The notes under the pieces are model-generated. The model had not been told where the DNA came from. It was given only the letters and a program-made list of their open reading frames with translations, and did not search any database. A stretch of 64,000 nucleotides of DNA, from the NCBI RefSeq assembly GCF_000830005.1, contig NZ_CP010407.1, positions 3,143,001 to 3,207,000 of the forward strand. Reading direction: 5' to 3'. The translations under genes were made by a program, and so were the position numbers. How positions within the stretch are numbered: the stretch's first letter is position 1; every line of letters begins with the position of its first letter. Source of the DNA: Streptomyces vietnamensis (lineage in GTDB: Bacteria; Actinomycetota; Actinomycetes; Streptomycetales; Streptomycetaceae). This document shows, piece after piece, positions 36,694 to 45,696 of this stretch.

Positions 36694-37488
36694 CACGAGC
36701 TTCGCCCAGACGACGAGCCGATAGGTGCTGGTGAACTCGGGGGTGCAGGTGGTGAGGGTGAGATAGGCGCCGGGAGCGTCGTACCCGTAAGAGGGCTTGA
36801 CGAGGGACCGAGGAACGGCCCGGATGACCCCCACATCACGGGGAGAGGTCGCGGGCAACACAAGATCAACGCGATAGACGAAGGTACGCGCACGCGTGCG
36901 CACGAAAATCCGATCCCCGGGGCCGAGCCGATTGACATACCGAAACGGCTCACCATGCGTATTCCGATGCCCGGCCAGCGCAAAGTTCCCCACACGCCCG
37001 GGCGCACCGGTACCGGGGTAGTGCCCGACGTACCCCTTGTCGAGTACGGACCGCTTGGAGATGCCTTCGGCGACGGGGACGGTGAGCCCGAGCCGGGGGA
37101 TACGGAGGACGGCGAAGGCTGCGGAGGGAGCGGGCGCGGGAGGCACGGTGGCGCGCGGGGAACCGGACTCGACGACAGGCTCGGGCTCGACGGCCTCCAC
37201 GGGATCGACGGGATCGACGGGATCGACGGGATCGACAGAATCACCAGGATCGACGGGGGGAGAAACATCCCACTCCCGCTCAAGAACACGCACCTGATCG
37301 CGGGCCTCGGCGCGGGCCTGCTGGTTGGTCCACCACAGCTGGTGGACGACGAGAAGCAGAACGAGAACCCCGCAGGTGACGAAGGCCTCGGCGGACACCC
37401 ACAGCACACGCGCACCGGCGGAACGCCGCCCCCGCGTCTGGACGACCACCGGCACCCGCTGCCCCACCCTGGCCCACACGCGGGGCAC
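36682..37488 (-). CDS. Class E sortase
   Basis: A 268-residue membrane sortase. It has a short basic cytoplasmic N-terminus, one transmembrane helix (about 36-52), an acidic Asp/Pro/Val-rich stalk (VDPVDPVDPV near 83-97) made by a 9-bp tandem repeat, then the catalytic barrel (about 125-268). The triad is His in LAGHRNTHGEPF, Cys in LTLTTCTPEF and Arg in STYRLVVWAKL. Class E enzymes anchor LAxTG proteins to the wall; the LASTG protein at 29.0 kb is a candidate substrate. GTG 37488 has no strong ribosome site and the start is uncertain. Confidence 0.87.
   Translation of the reverse strand: MPRVWARVGQRVPVVVQTRGRRSAGARVLWVSAEAFVTCGVLVLLLVVHQLWWTNQQARAEARDQVRVLEREWDVSPPVDPGDSVDPVDPVDPVDPVEAVEPEPVVESGSPRATVPPAPAPSAAFAVLRIPRLGLTVPVAEGISKRSVLDKGYVGHYPGTGAPGRVGNFALAGHRNTHGEPFRYVNRLGPGDRIFVRTRARTFVYRVDLVLPATSPRDVGVIRAVPRSLVKPSYGYDAPGAYLTLTTCTPEFTSTYRLVVWAKLVSAR
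37196..37250 (-). repeat. 9-bp tandem repeat in the sortase stalk
   Basis: About six copies of gatcgacgg and variants encode the VDP-type stalk repeats of the class E sortase. The array is in frame and similar in size to the repeat in the GGDEF protein. Confidence 0.7.
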
Positions 37489-37542
37489 GATAAGGGCTGA
37501 GGCACCAACTCTCCAGGCCCGTACAGCAGTACGGTGAAGGGC

Positions 37543-38538
37543 ATGCGCCCTGACACGCCTGCCGCCCACACCACCGAAGCCGAGCGTCTGCTGCGCACCG
37601 CAGCGCAGTACCCGGGAGACCGGGAACCCCTCTATCTCCAGGCCGCGGCCCACCGGGAACTGGCGGGAGACCGCGAGGGCGCGACGGCCCTCTACGACGC
37701 CCTCCTCGCCTCCGACCCCGCGAACCCGCACCTGATCAGGGCGCTGAAGGCGGCGAACCTGTGGGAGTACGGCCACGAGGCCGAGGCACGGGCGATCATC
37801 GAGGGCGTGCGACGGGCGAAGCCCACGGACGCGACAGCGTGGGAGATCACAGCGGAAACGCTGGAAGCACACGATGAACTGGAGGAGGCGGAGTCAACCC
37901 TGACGGAAGCAGCAGCCCTCCTGGCAAGCCCGGAAGACCTCCCCCACGCAACCCAGTCCCTCCTGATCACCCGCCACCGGATCCGCCGCATGCTGGCACG
38001 GGAACACGACGCCTGGGACGTACGGGCGGACCGCCTGCACACGGGCACGGTGGGGCTGGACGAACTCCACGACCCGAAGCGCCTGTGGTCGCTGGGCTCG
38101 TCGGACCCGGCGGAACTCCAGGCGGAGATCGCCCGCCTCCGCTCGGAACTGGGCACCTACCGCACGGCCCTCTCCCGCCCGTTCCCGGTCGCGGTCCTCC
38201 ACTGGCCGGAACGGGAACTGGACGAGCTCCTGGCGGCGTACCCGGAACTGGAGGCGGAGTACCCCACGTACCGAGCCCACCTGACAGACATCGAGGCCTC
38301 CCTCCGCGAACTCGCAGCCGCCGGCACCCCCAACCTGGGCATCGTCCGAGCCACGGTCCCCTCCTACGAAGCCTTCGCCGCCTCAGAATCCACCCACCCC
38401 TCCAACGCGGACCTCCTCCCCCAGTACGCCACGACCCTGGCGGCCCGCGGCCGCGCAACTGCCTGGCCTCCGGCCAGGACGGCAGAGTGCTGGTGCGGCT
38501 CGGGCCGGACGTACGGGGAGTGCCACGGGGCGGAGTGA
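37543..38538 (+). CDS. TPR-like protein with C-terminal SEC-C zinc motif
   Basis: A 331-residue cytoplasmic protein. Residues about 8-150 form TPR-like helices (EAERLLRTAAQYPGDREPLYLQAAAHRELAGD and following). A central region has acidic helices. The C-terminus has a SEC-C motif, CWCGSGRTYGECHG, a zinc knuckle also found at the end of SecA. ATG 37543 is used; GTG 37534 is possible. Function is unknown. SEC-C proteins often accompany defence or mobile genes, but this one precedes the island by only 28 bases and may simply be its neighbour. Confidence 0.8.
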   Translation: MRPDTPAAHTTEAERLLRTAAQYPGDREPLYLQAAAHRELAGDREGATALYDALLASDPANPHLIRALKAANLWEYGHEAEARAIIEGVRRAKPTDATAWEITAETLEAHDELEEAESTLTEAAALLASPEDLPHATQSLLITRHRIRRMLAREHDAWDVRADRLHTGTVGLDELHDPKRLWSLGSSDPAELQAEIARLRSELGTYRTALSRPFPVAVLHWPERELDELLAAYPELEAEYPTYRAHLTDIEASLRELAAAGTPNLGIVRATVPSYEAFAASESTHPSNADLLPQYATTLAARGRATAWPPARTAECWCGSGRTYGECHGAE

Positions 38539-38566
38539 CACACCAGACCTCCGGCAGAATGCAGGT

Positions 38567-39037
38567 GTGCCCGAAGCCGTTCCGTCCTCCCCCGCCGTCT
38601 CGGCCCGCATGAGTAGGCAGGCCAGCAAGGACACTGCCGCCGAGCTCGCGGTCCGTCGCCTACTGCATGCGGCCGGCCTGCGCTACCGCGTCGAGTTCCC
38701 GGTGCCGGGCATGGCCCGACGACGGATCGATGTCGCCTTCACCTCCGTGAAAGTAGCCGTACTGATCGACGGCTGCTTCTGGCACGGCTGCCCCGAGCAC
38801 GCCACGCAGCCGAAGGCGAACGCCGAGTGGTGGCGGCAGAAACTCGATCGCAACATGGCCCGCGACAAGGAGACGACCGAGCACCTGGAGGCCCAGGGGT
38901 GGGTGGTCCTGCGGTTCTGGGAACACATGCCGGCGGACGAGGTCGCCACAACCGTACGGGCCGCGGTGGACCGGGAGCGACTGAGGCGCACCGCCCCGCA
39001 GCACGGCGGTCGGAAAGAACAGGCAGAAGACGGATGA
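38567..39037 (+). CDS. Very short patch repair (Vsr) endonuclease
   Basis: A 156-residue nuclease that, in the family, nicks beside T:G mismatches created by deamination of 5-methylcytosine. Conserved parts are VSARMSRQASKDTAAELAVRRLLHAAGLRYRV, the active-site RRRIDVAFTSVKVAVLIDGCFWHGCPEH with Asp and the zinc-type His/Cys set, and WWRQKLDRNMARDKETTEHLEAQGWVVLRFWEH. GTG 38567 is chosen because the family signature begins before ATG 38609. Its stop overlaps the start of the next methyltransferase gene (ATGA). This placement is typical of Vsr with a C5 methyltransferase, and it opens the candidate defence island. Confidence 0.93.
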   Translation: MPEAVPSSPAVSARMSRQASKDTAAELAVRRLLHAAGLRYRVEFPVPGMARRRIDVAFTSVKVAVLIDGCFWHGCPEHATQPKANAEWWRQKLDRNMARDKETTEHLEAQGWVVLRFWEHMPADEVATTVRAAVDRERLRRTAPQHGGRKEQAEDG

Positions 39038-40020
39038 GTGATCGGCTTCGCTTCGTCGATGTCTGCTCCGGTGCCGGCGGGTTGGCCTCGGGGCTGGAGA
39101 GCGCGGGCTTCTCGCCCGTCCTCCTCCTCGACCACAAACCTCAGGCGTGCGAGACCCTATTGACCAACAGGCCGCAGTGGAACGTGATCTGTGAGGACCT
39201 GATCTCATTTCTTCCGGACGAGCACCCGGAGACCTTCGACGTCGATCTTCTGTCGGCCGGTCTCCCGCGGGTGAAGGCCTCAGCCGCCGTGGGCCGCGCC
39301 GACAGCGATCAGGAACTGAGGCTCCTCACCGCCACGATCTATCTCGTCCACTCGATCCAGCCACGTGCCCTGTTGTTGGAGAATCTGCCCGCACTCGTCG
39401 ACTCCCCGACGTATGCCGGCATTCGCGATTTCGTCCGGGCGGAACTCACGCATCTCGGTTATCGACTGTGCTGGTTCGTGCTCGACGCGGCGGATTTCGG
39501 GGTGCCGCAGGAACGCCGGCAGGGCGTTCTCGTGGCGCTCAAGGAACCGTGGTTCGACGCCTTCACGCCGCCCGAGCCGACGGTGGAAGAGCCTGTCCCG
39601 GTGGGTCGTGTCCTGCTCCCGTCCATGAGGTCCCGGGGTTGGCATGACGCCGAGGCCTGGGCGGCCCAGGCGTCGGCCGTGGCTCCGACATTGGTCGGAG
39701 GCTCAGAGAACCGCGGCGGTGCGGACCTCGGGCCGTCGGGCACGAAGCGGGCTTGGGCGCGCATGGGGGTGAACGGCGGCTCACTGGCCGACGAGGTGCC
39801 GGGGGTGGAGTACGTGTGGCCGCGCTCGGACGACCCTGCTCAGATGGTGAAGATCACAGTGGACCAGGCGGCCCTTCTGCAGTCCTTCCCGCCGGATTGG
39901 CGGATCATGGGTCGGAAGACGGCCCGGTACCGGCAGATCGGTCATGCCACGCCCCCACCGGTGGGTAGGGCACTCGGTGCTGCCATCGCGACCGCCCTGC
40001 GCTCTGTCCACAGGGCGTAG
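39034..40020 (+). CDS. C5-cytosine methyltransferase homologue without the catalytic Cys
   Basis: A 328-residue Dcm-fold protein. Motif I is intact (FVDVCSGAGGL, residues 7-17). The motif IV site reads SAGLPRVKASAAVG (74-87), so the expected Pro-Cys is Pro78-Arg79, and no Cys is nearby. Motif VI is ENL (116-118) rather than ENV. Motif VIII is GVPQERRQG, and IX-X are present (QSFPPDW, QIGHATPPPVGRALGAAIATAL). The target-recognition region has PTLVGGSENRGGADLGPSGTKRAW, typical of full-length family members. The codons for Arg79 (cgg) and neighbours are clean and in frame, so this is not a frameshift. Either it is a non-catalytic partner of the next gene or it uses another residue. Confidence 0.88.
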   Translation: MSDRLRFVDVCSGAGGLASGLESAGFSPVLLLDHKPQACETLLTNRPQWNVICEDLISFLPDEHPETFDVDLLSAGLPRVKASAAVGRADSDQELRLLTATIYLVHSIQPRALLLENLPALVDSPTYAGIRDFVRAELTHLGYRLCWFVLDAADFGVPQERRQGVLVALKEPWFDAFTPPEPTVEEPVPVGRVLLPSMRSRGWHDAEAWAAQASAVAPTLVGGSENRGGADLGPSGTKRAWARMGVNGGSLADEVPGVEYVWPRSDDPAQMVKITVDQAALLQSFPPDWRIMGRKTARYRQIGHATPPPVGRALGAAIATALRSVHRA

Positions 40021-40066
40021 CCGAGGCGCAGTGGGCACCCCGGCTCGCCGGCTAGACTTCGGGCCC

Positions 40067-41644
40067 ATGAGTCACGTCGAAATGCAACACTCCTCACCGG
40101 CGAAGTTCCGCATTCTGGACCTCTTCGCAGGTCCCGGTGGGCTCGATGTGGCTGCGCATGTCCTCGGGCACGAGGTGACGGGCATCGAGTGGGACGCCGG
40201 AGCATGTGCGACCCGCGCCAAGGCGGGGATGGACACCTTCCAGGGCGACGTCCGCCGGTACCGTGCCGCCTTCTTCCCGCATGCCCAGGTGCTGACCGGT
40301 GGGCCGCCGTGCCAGACCTTCACCGTCGCCGGGCACGGCGCGGGTCGCAGGGCACTGGACGACGTTCTCCGGTACATCGATCGCCTGCACACGGCCGTGC
40401 ACAACACCGCTGATCACCCCGACCGGCTGACGGCCTGGACGCAGGTCTTCCGCACCTGGCGGCAGATCCACGAGGAGCTCAGGCGCAAGGAGGTCGAGGC
40501 CAAGGCGCTCAAGGCCGAGAAGCGGGCGGTGGAGCAGTCCAGGACCGAGATGCGCAAGGCCATGCGTAAGAGACTCGAGGAACTGGGGAACTCGACGGAC
40601 GAGGCGAAGCGGATCCTGAAGGAGCTCAAGGCGCCCCAGACCCTCGAATTCCCGGATGCCGAGCTGACCGGGCTGCTGAAGGAATTCGGCGATCTGGACG
40701 GCGTGCTCGAAAAGCTGAAGGTCAAGCTCGAGGAGCTGGGCGACGAGCGGACGGGACTCGTCCTGCAGCCCCTGTGGTGGATCATCGAGCGGAGCAGGCG
40801 GCCCGGGGCGGCGGCCTACGAGGCCGTCATCCTGGAGCAGGTGCCGGCAGTGATGCGCGTGTGGGAGGAGTACGCCGCGGTGCTCGACACCCTCGGATAC
40901 CGGACCGCGACACAGTTCCTGCACACCGAGGCGTTCGGCGTTCCCCAGACCCGCCGGCGCGCGGTGCTGATGGCCAGGCTCGGCGGGTCCGGCCGTGATC
41001 CTCTTCCGCAGGTGGAGGAGACCCACGAGCTGTATCACCGCCGTGCTTCTCGCACCCGGCCGTCGAAAGCGGACCACCACGCCGACACACTGCCTCTGGA
41101 CAACGCCGGGAACGAGAACGACGGGACCCGGAGGAAGCCCGAGAAGTGGATCTCCATGGAGACCGCGCTGAAGAACGCCCAGCTGTTCTCGGGCGGCCAG
41201 GTGCGCCTCCGTCCCCCGTTCACGGTCGTCTCCAACTACGGGACCGGCGGTGTGCCGGAGGCTCGTGGTCGGCGTGACCACGACGCCCCTTCCGCCACGA
41301 TCACCGGAAAGGTGTCCCGGAACCGCGTGGTCCACCAGGGCACCGACACGGACCTCGACGACGAGCTCGACCGTTTCAACAATGCCGAGGCAGGGGTGCT
41401 GCAGACGTTCCCCGCCGCATATCCGTGGGATGGCAACGACGTGTCCCAGCAGATCGGCAACGCCGTGCCCCCCAGGCTCGCCCTGCACGTGCTGCGACAC
41501 GTGCTCGAACCCGACCTGGACGAGAACGAGGTGACGGAACGGCTGAAGCGGGGGGTCGAGGACCTGGTCGCCTGGCAACCCACGCGGACGGTGAAGCCCC
41601 TCGACCACCGCGGTCTGAAGGGTCACCCGCTCACCGGCAGGTGA
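40067..41644 (+). CDS. C5-cytosine methyltransferase with coiled-coil insertion
   Basis: A 525-residue DNA methyltransferase. Motif I is ILDLFAGPGGLDVAA, and motif IV is intact: TGGPPCQTFTVAG with nucleophile Cys82. Motif VI is EQV (257-259), VIII is GVPQTRRRAVLMA, and the C-terminus has QTFPAAYPW and QQIGNAVPPRLALHVL. Between IV and VI sits a charged helical insert (about 135-228: EELRRKEVEAKALKAEKRAVEQ and on) that is probably coiled coil. ATG 40067 lies 46 bases after the preceding gene. It likely modifies host DNA to mark self. It converges on the DUF6339-like gene 18 bases away. Confidence 0.92.
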   Translation: MSHVEMQHSSPAKFRILDLFAGPGGLDVAAHVLGHEVTGIEWDAGACATRAKAGMDTFQGDVRRYRAAFFPHAQVLTGGPPCQTFTVAGHGAGRRALDDVLRYIDRLHTAVHNTADHPDRLTAWTQVFRTWRQIHEELRRKEVEAKALKAEKRAVEQSRTEMRKAMRKRLEELGNSTDEAKRILKELKAPQTLEFPDAELTGLLKEFGDLDGVLEKLKVKLEELGDERTGLVLQPLWWIIERSRRPGAAAYEAVILEQVPAVMRVWEEYAAVLDTLGYRTATQFLHTEAFGVPQTRRRAVLMARLGGSGRDPLPQVEETHELYHRRASRTRPSKADHHADTLPLDNAGNENDGTRRKPEKWISMETALKNAQLFSGGQVRLRPPFTVVSNYGTGGVPEARGRRDHDAPSATITGKVSRNRVVHQGTDTDLDDELDRFNNAEAGVLQTFPAAYPWDGNDVSQQIGNAVPPRLALHVLRHVLEPDLDENEVTERLKRGVEDLVAWQPTRTVKPLDHRGLKGHPLTGR

Positions 41645-41662
41645 CCCTCCGCCTCAGTCCTG

Positions 41663-42517
41663 CTAGGCCCGACCTCTGACCGGAGCCGTCTCGAACAGAT
41701 CGGTGAAGAAGTCGGTGAGTGCGGTCACCGAGGCCTCCGGGACGGGCTCCTCGTCGGGCCCGTCCGGCAGGGAATGCCGCGGGACCGAGGGCGCGGTCTC
41801 GGCCTCCGCCACCCACCGACGCAACACCTCGGGGTCGCGCGGCGCGTCCGGGGCCAGCGCGTCGTAGACGAGAGTCGCTCCGGCAGCGTTGATCGCCGTC
41901 ATGAGGCCCTCGATCTCCCGGCCGGTGGTGGCGACACCTCGCCCCAGGACACGTACCAGAGCCTGGGCCGTGGGTCGGTGGTCGATGAGATCCCGCCGCA
42001 GGGCGGAGTGGATCAGGTCCTGGTTGGCGCAGGCCGCCTCGACCGGGGAGTAGTCGCCCCCGTTGCGGAACATCTCGGCCGCCCACCACAGCCGCGAGAA
42101 GCACTGCCGATCGAGTGCGCCCTTGAAGCGTTCAGGGTTGATCTTCGACTTGCTCGGAGAGAGGTGCCGCCACGCCACGTAGTCCGGGGCGACGGCCAGG
42201 GCCAGATGGGTCCACAGCCTTCGGTCCGCTGCCTCCCGCCGCGTGAGGCGGAGAGTGGCGTGGAGGCGGGGCGCCAGCCAGGCATCGGCCTGGGTCCTGT
42301 TCTCGCGGAACCCGTGCAGCGCATCCTCCACGAGTTCCCTGAGCTGTACGACATCCCAGCGGGGGTCGTCCCCCGACAGCGGTTCGACGACCTTGGCGAG
42401 GTCGACTCCGCCATGGCCCTCGACCCCCTTGAGGAGGTCCTCCGTGAGGAACGGGTCGGCCGCTGACGCGGACAGCAGGCCGAGCCGCGGAGGGAGGTGG
42501 TGCGGTTTCTCGATCAT
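41663..42517 (-). CDS. DUF6339-like protein
   Basis: A 284-residue mostly helical soluble protein that I tentatively recognise as DUF6339. Notable segments are WLAPRLHATLRLTRREAADRRLWTHLALAVAPDYVAWRH and FSRLWWAAEMFRNGGDYSPVEAACANQDLIHSALRR. No nuclease or nucleotide-binding motif is seen. Its ATG overlaps the stop of the upstream gene by four bases, so it is the last of a coupled three-gene minus-strand operon with the XRE-GHKL ATPase. It is expected to work with those proteins. Confidence 0.75.
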   Translation of the reverse strand: MIEKPHHLPPRLGLLSASAADPFLTEDLLKGVEGHGGVDLAKVVEPLSGDDPRWDVVQLRELVEDALHGFRENRTQADAWLAPRLHATLRLTRREAADRRLWTHLALAVAPDYVAWRHLSPSKSKINPERFKGALDRQCFSRLWWAAEMFRNGGDYSPVEAACANQDLIHSALRRDLIDHRPTAQALVRVLGRGVATTGREIEGLMTAINAAGATLVYDALAPDAPRDPEVLRRWVAEAETAPSVPRHSLPDGPDEEPVPEASVTALTDFFTDLFETAPVRGRA

Positions 42518-43509
42518 GCCTTGTCCCCTCGGTTCAGCTGCTGGAGTCCGCGCAGGGCGTTGGTGAGGGCCTTGCTCGCGCCGGCGCGCCGCACGGCCGC
42601 GTAGTGGATACGGGTCTGGAGCTCCACCCACCCCGCGTCGCCGGTGCGCCGCCGGTGAACCCGGCGGAGTGCCTCCTCCACGTGGACGCCCGGAACCACG
42701 TCCGGGAGCATCTCGCGCAGTACTTCGCCCTGCCAGTCGGTGGGGAAGACCGGCGATCCGTCGGGTTCCACCTCCAGGTCGCCCACAGAACTGTGGAACA
42801 CGGCAGTCCACACGTCGGTGGCCATCTGCGCGACGAGCATCTCGTGGACCTTGCTCTCCAGCCCTCCGCTCTCGGCACCCAGCAGGTCGGAGAAGCCCTC
42901 GATGTCCGCATTGATCAGGACCGTGGGCAACCTTCCCGAGGCATCCACGATCCAGGGTGCGTCGGAGTAGGGACGCAGCCATTCCCGTGAACTCTTCGAG
43001 AAGCTCACCTGCTTCACGTCGAGGCGCAGGCCGCCGAGCGGTTCCTCCGCGACGACGTCGACGGTCCAGTCCTCATCGGTCTCCGCGATCGATCTGCCGG
43101 GCACACCGTCGACCGTGGCGACCGCCAGGGCCGCGAGCGTGGCGCGCCCGACGTGATCGTCACGGGACACCTCGACAGTGCCGGACCACTCCTTGCTCCC
43201 GGGAGCGTCCTGCCGGAGGTCGACGGCGGTGCGCACGTTCGTCTCGCCGTCGGTGAGAACGGCGAGGACACGCAGCTCGGTCCACGGGGCGTCGTCCGAG
43301 TCGGCACCGGGCGGCAGGGTGGCGGACAGGCCGATGCGGGCTGACACCCAGTCCTCGTGCTGCGCCACGCCCAGGGCGACGGTCCGTTGCTGGGTGGAGT
43401 ATGCCGACGTGTCCAGATGGTCACGGTTGCCGTAGGGCAACTTGAGCGAGGCCGAGGTCACCCGGAGGGTGATCGGGCGGTTGAGTCGCTTGTACGGGTA
43501 GAACTTCAT
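42514..43509 (-). CDS. Unrecognised island protein
   Basis: A 331-residue soluble protein not recognised. The first half is rich in beta-strand patterns (ITLRVTSASLKLPYG, DWVSARIGLSATLPPG, LRLDVKQVSFSKSSREWLRPY). The second half is helical (LESKVHEMLVAQMATDVWTAVFHSSV, LREMLPDVVPGVHVEEALRRVHRR). No catalytic motif was found. It begins 3 bases after the ATPase gene stop and overlaps the DUF6339-like gene. It might be an adaptor or DNA-binding subunit, but this is only a guess from position. Confidence 0.75.
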   Translation of the reverse strand: MKFYPYKRLNRPITLRVTSASLKLPYGNRDHLDTSAYSTQQRTVALGVAQHEDWVSARIGLSATLPPGADSDDAPWTELRVLAVLTDGETNVRTAVDLRQDAPGSKEWSGTVEVSRDDHVGRATLAALAVATVDGVPGRSIAETDEDWTVDVVAEEPLGGLRLDVKQVSFSKSSREWLRPYSDAPWIVDASGRLPTVLINADIEGFSDLLGAESGGLESKVHEMLVAQMATDVWTAVFHSSVGDLEVEPDGSPVFPTDWQGEVLREMLPDVVPGVHVEEALRRVHRRRTGDAGWVELQTRIHYAAVRRAGASKALTNALRGLQQLNRGDKA

Positions 43510-43512
43510 GGC

Positions 43513-45657
43513 TCACTCCCCCTTGCCGGCACGCAGTTCGAGCACGAGCCGTGTGAGCGCGGTACGGACCGGGTGGCTGGTGACGTCGGTGGAGCCTCTG
43601 AACACGGCGCGCCGGGCGCCAGGCGAAAAACGGAGCACGCCGTTCTCGACCTCGCAACCGTCCACGGCGACGAGTTCCGCCCAGTCGAGCCTGGGACGGC
43701 TGCCCGACCGCACGTCGAGGAGGACGGTCGGCGTCATGGTGGGGAGCTCCTCGGCACGGGGAAGCTTCACCTCGGCGGTGATCCGCCACTCCCCCGCGTC
43801 GCCGATGGAGGCCTCCAGACCGTCCAGCTCCGGAAGGGACGGCCCCGCCGCGCGGCGGGGCGTCGCGGTCTTGCGGGGGACGGTGAGCGCCTTCCGCAGC
43901 TTCGTACCACCCTCTCCGGCGGAGCGCTTCGGCTTGGCGACCAGCTCCTTCACCGCCGAGTTGACCTCGGTGGTGAGCCTGCTGATGCGGTGGTGCGCGG
44001 TGTGCGACCAGCGCAGGGTGAGCTCCTCCGTCTGCCCCCAACGGTCGTGCTCGGGCGGCTCGGCCGCACGCAGGAAGTCCTCGGCCTCCTCGACGAAGGG
44101 AACCGAGTCCCCTGCCGCGTGCCCCGTGAGGAGAACGGCCTGGAAGGCGTTGACGCCGAGGGGTAGCCCCGCGACGCCGGACTTCTTGATGGTCATCCGG
44201 TTGCCGCGCAGCGAGTGGACCTGGTTGGGGACGCCGTCCGCGTCCTCGGCGTCCGTGACGAGCAGCACGGCCTGATGCGTGCCGAGCGTGCCACGACGCC
44301 CGCCTGCGAGAGGCAGCTTGAACGGGACCGTGCGGAGCGCGACCTGACCGGCCTCCGTGAGCCGGTCCACGGTCGTGCCTTCGTAGAAGGCACGCAGGGC
44401 CCGGGTGCGGGAGGGCTGGGTGACGGTGGGGTCGACCTTCTCCTCCTCGATGACGACCTCGCCGTTGCGCAGGGTGCGCACCGAGGTCTCCAGGAGAGGG
44501 AGTCGGTTTCCGCCACCGGTCATCGCAGCCCAGAAGTCCCGTCCCAGTGCCTCGACCAGCCGTCGGTGCATGGCACGGACGTCCCGGGTCCCGTCGTCGT
44601 CGGCGCCGTCCTCGTCGTCGGCATCGAGGTCGACAGTGCCCTGGTCGAGACTGGCCACGTCATGGGCGCCGACGATGAGGAAGGAGGTGCCGGGTTCGTC
44701 GCTGTCGCGGGTGAGGTGGAGACTCGCGACCGTCTCCTCGTCCGCCCACCAGGAGCGGGCCACCTGCGCACCCGGGCTGTCCGGATCGGGGCGCCCCAGC
44801 CACGCGGGGCCCGCGTACGCCTCCCCGTCTACGGAGCGCCAGGGAAGCTCCAGTCGACCGATGACACGACGCTCGGTCCGCCCTTCGTGGGGGACGGAGA
44901 GCGTGGAGTTGATCAGGACCATGCCGAGCGCGCTGGTCGCCCAGAGCGTCGCCTTGCCGAGGCCGTAGGAACCGCCCGCGCCACGCCCGGACTTGAGGCT
45001 CTCCAGCTGGCGCCGGACAACGGCGGCGAACTTGCCGTCGTCGTAGTCGTCGCCCGTGAGGCCGGACGCGTTGTAGTCGTCGATGCGAAGGAGGACGAGC
45101 CGCCCCTTCTCGAACATGTCGCGCACGCCGGCGTCCACGACGCGTCCGACCTTCTGGTGGGAGGCGGTCTGCGAGACGGACGAGTAGTGGGGGTGAAGGT
45201 CGTCCCAGAGGATCGCCTTGCGGAAGGCATCCAGCATCTCGCCGGTGAGTTCGTGGATGGTGTACCGCACCCGCACCGGACGACCGTTCTCGGCAAGTCG
45301 CTCATCGAGACTGTTCTGACACGTCTCGCGGGCGAGCACCTGGACATCGGCATCGAAGGCGAAGGCCGCGGCATTGCCGCCGTCGCGTCCGCCGTCGTGG
45401 TAGCCGGGCCGGTGGTACCAGGTGACGGGGAGTCCGACCTGGGTGTCGGTGGTGCGCGTGTGTACGGTCCCGAGGTCCGTCCCGAGGGCCTTGGCGATCT
45501 CCACCATGACGGTCGGGCGTGGGACCGACCTCTTGGTGATCCACGCCGACACCGCGGCCCTGGTCAGGCCCAGTTCCTCCGCCAGCTCCGCCTGGGACTT
45601 GCCAGCGAGCCTGAGTTGACGGGCCAACCAGGGCCCGAACTCCTCGCCTGCCTCCAC
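43513..45657 (-). CDS. XRE-type HTH fused to a GHKL ATPase
   Basis: A 714-residue fusion. Residues about 8-65 are a Cro/XRE HTH (LAGKSQAELAEELGLTRAAVSAWITKRSVPRPT). A GHKL-type ATPase follows: N-box LARETCQNSLDER (108-120), a G1-like DDYNASGLTGDDY (193-205) and G2 GGSYGLGKATLW (228-239). The remainder (about 250-714) is unrecognised, with a helical WSHTAHHRISRLTTEVNSAV segment and a C-terminal beta domain. GTG 45657 has weak ribosome-site evidence. The HTH suggests it represses its own promoter, where a TTGACG/CGTCAA repeat is present. First gene of the minus-strand operon. Confidence 0.85.
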   Translation of the reverse strand: MEAGEEFGPWLARQLRLAGKSQAELAEELGLTRAAVSAWITKRSVPRPTVMVEIAKALGTDLGTVHTRTTDTQVGLPVTWYHRPGYHDGGRDGGNAAAFAFDADVQVLARETCQNSLDERLAENGRPVRVRYTIHELTGEMLDAFRKAILWDDLHPHYSSVSQTASHQKVGRVVDAGVRDMFEKGRLVLLRIDDYNASGLTGDDYDDGKFAAVVRRQLESLKSGRGAGGSYGLGKATLWATSALGMVLINSTLSVPHEGRTERRVIGRLELPWRSVDGEAYAGPAWLGRPDPDSPGAQVARSWWADEETVASLHLTRDSDEPGTSFLIVGAHDVASLDQGTVDLDADDEDGADDDGTRDVRAMHRRLVEALGRDFWAAMTGGGNRLPLLETSVRTLRNGEVVIEEEKVDPTVTQPSRTRALRAFYEGTTVDRLTEAGQVALRTVPFKLPLAGGRRGTLGTHQAVLLVTDAEDADGVPNQVHSLRGNRMTIKKSGVAGLPLGVNAFQAVLLTGHAAGDSVPFVEEAEDFLRAAEPPEHDRWGQTEELTLRWSHTAHHRISRLTTEVNSAVKELVAKPKRSAGEGGTKLRKALTVPRKTATPRRAAGPSLPELDGLEASIGDAGEWRITAEVKLPRAEELPTMTPTVLLDVRSGSRPRLDWAELVAVDGCEVENGVLRFSPGARRAVFRGSTDVTSHPVRTALTRLVLELRAGKGE

Positions 45658-45696
45658 GCGACCACCCCACTCCTATCTGTGACTACGGACACGAGC

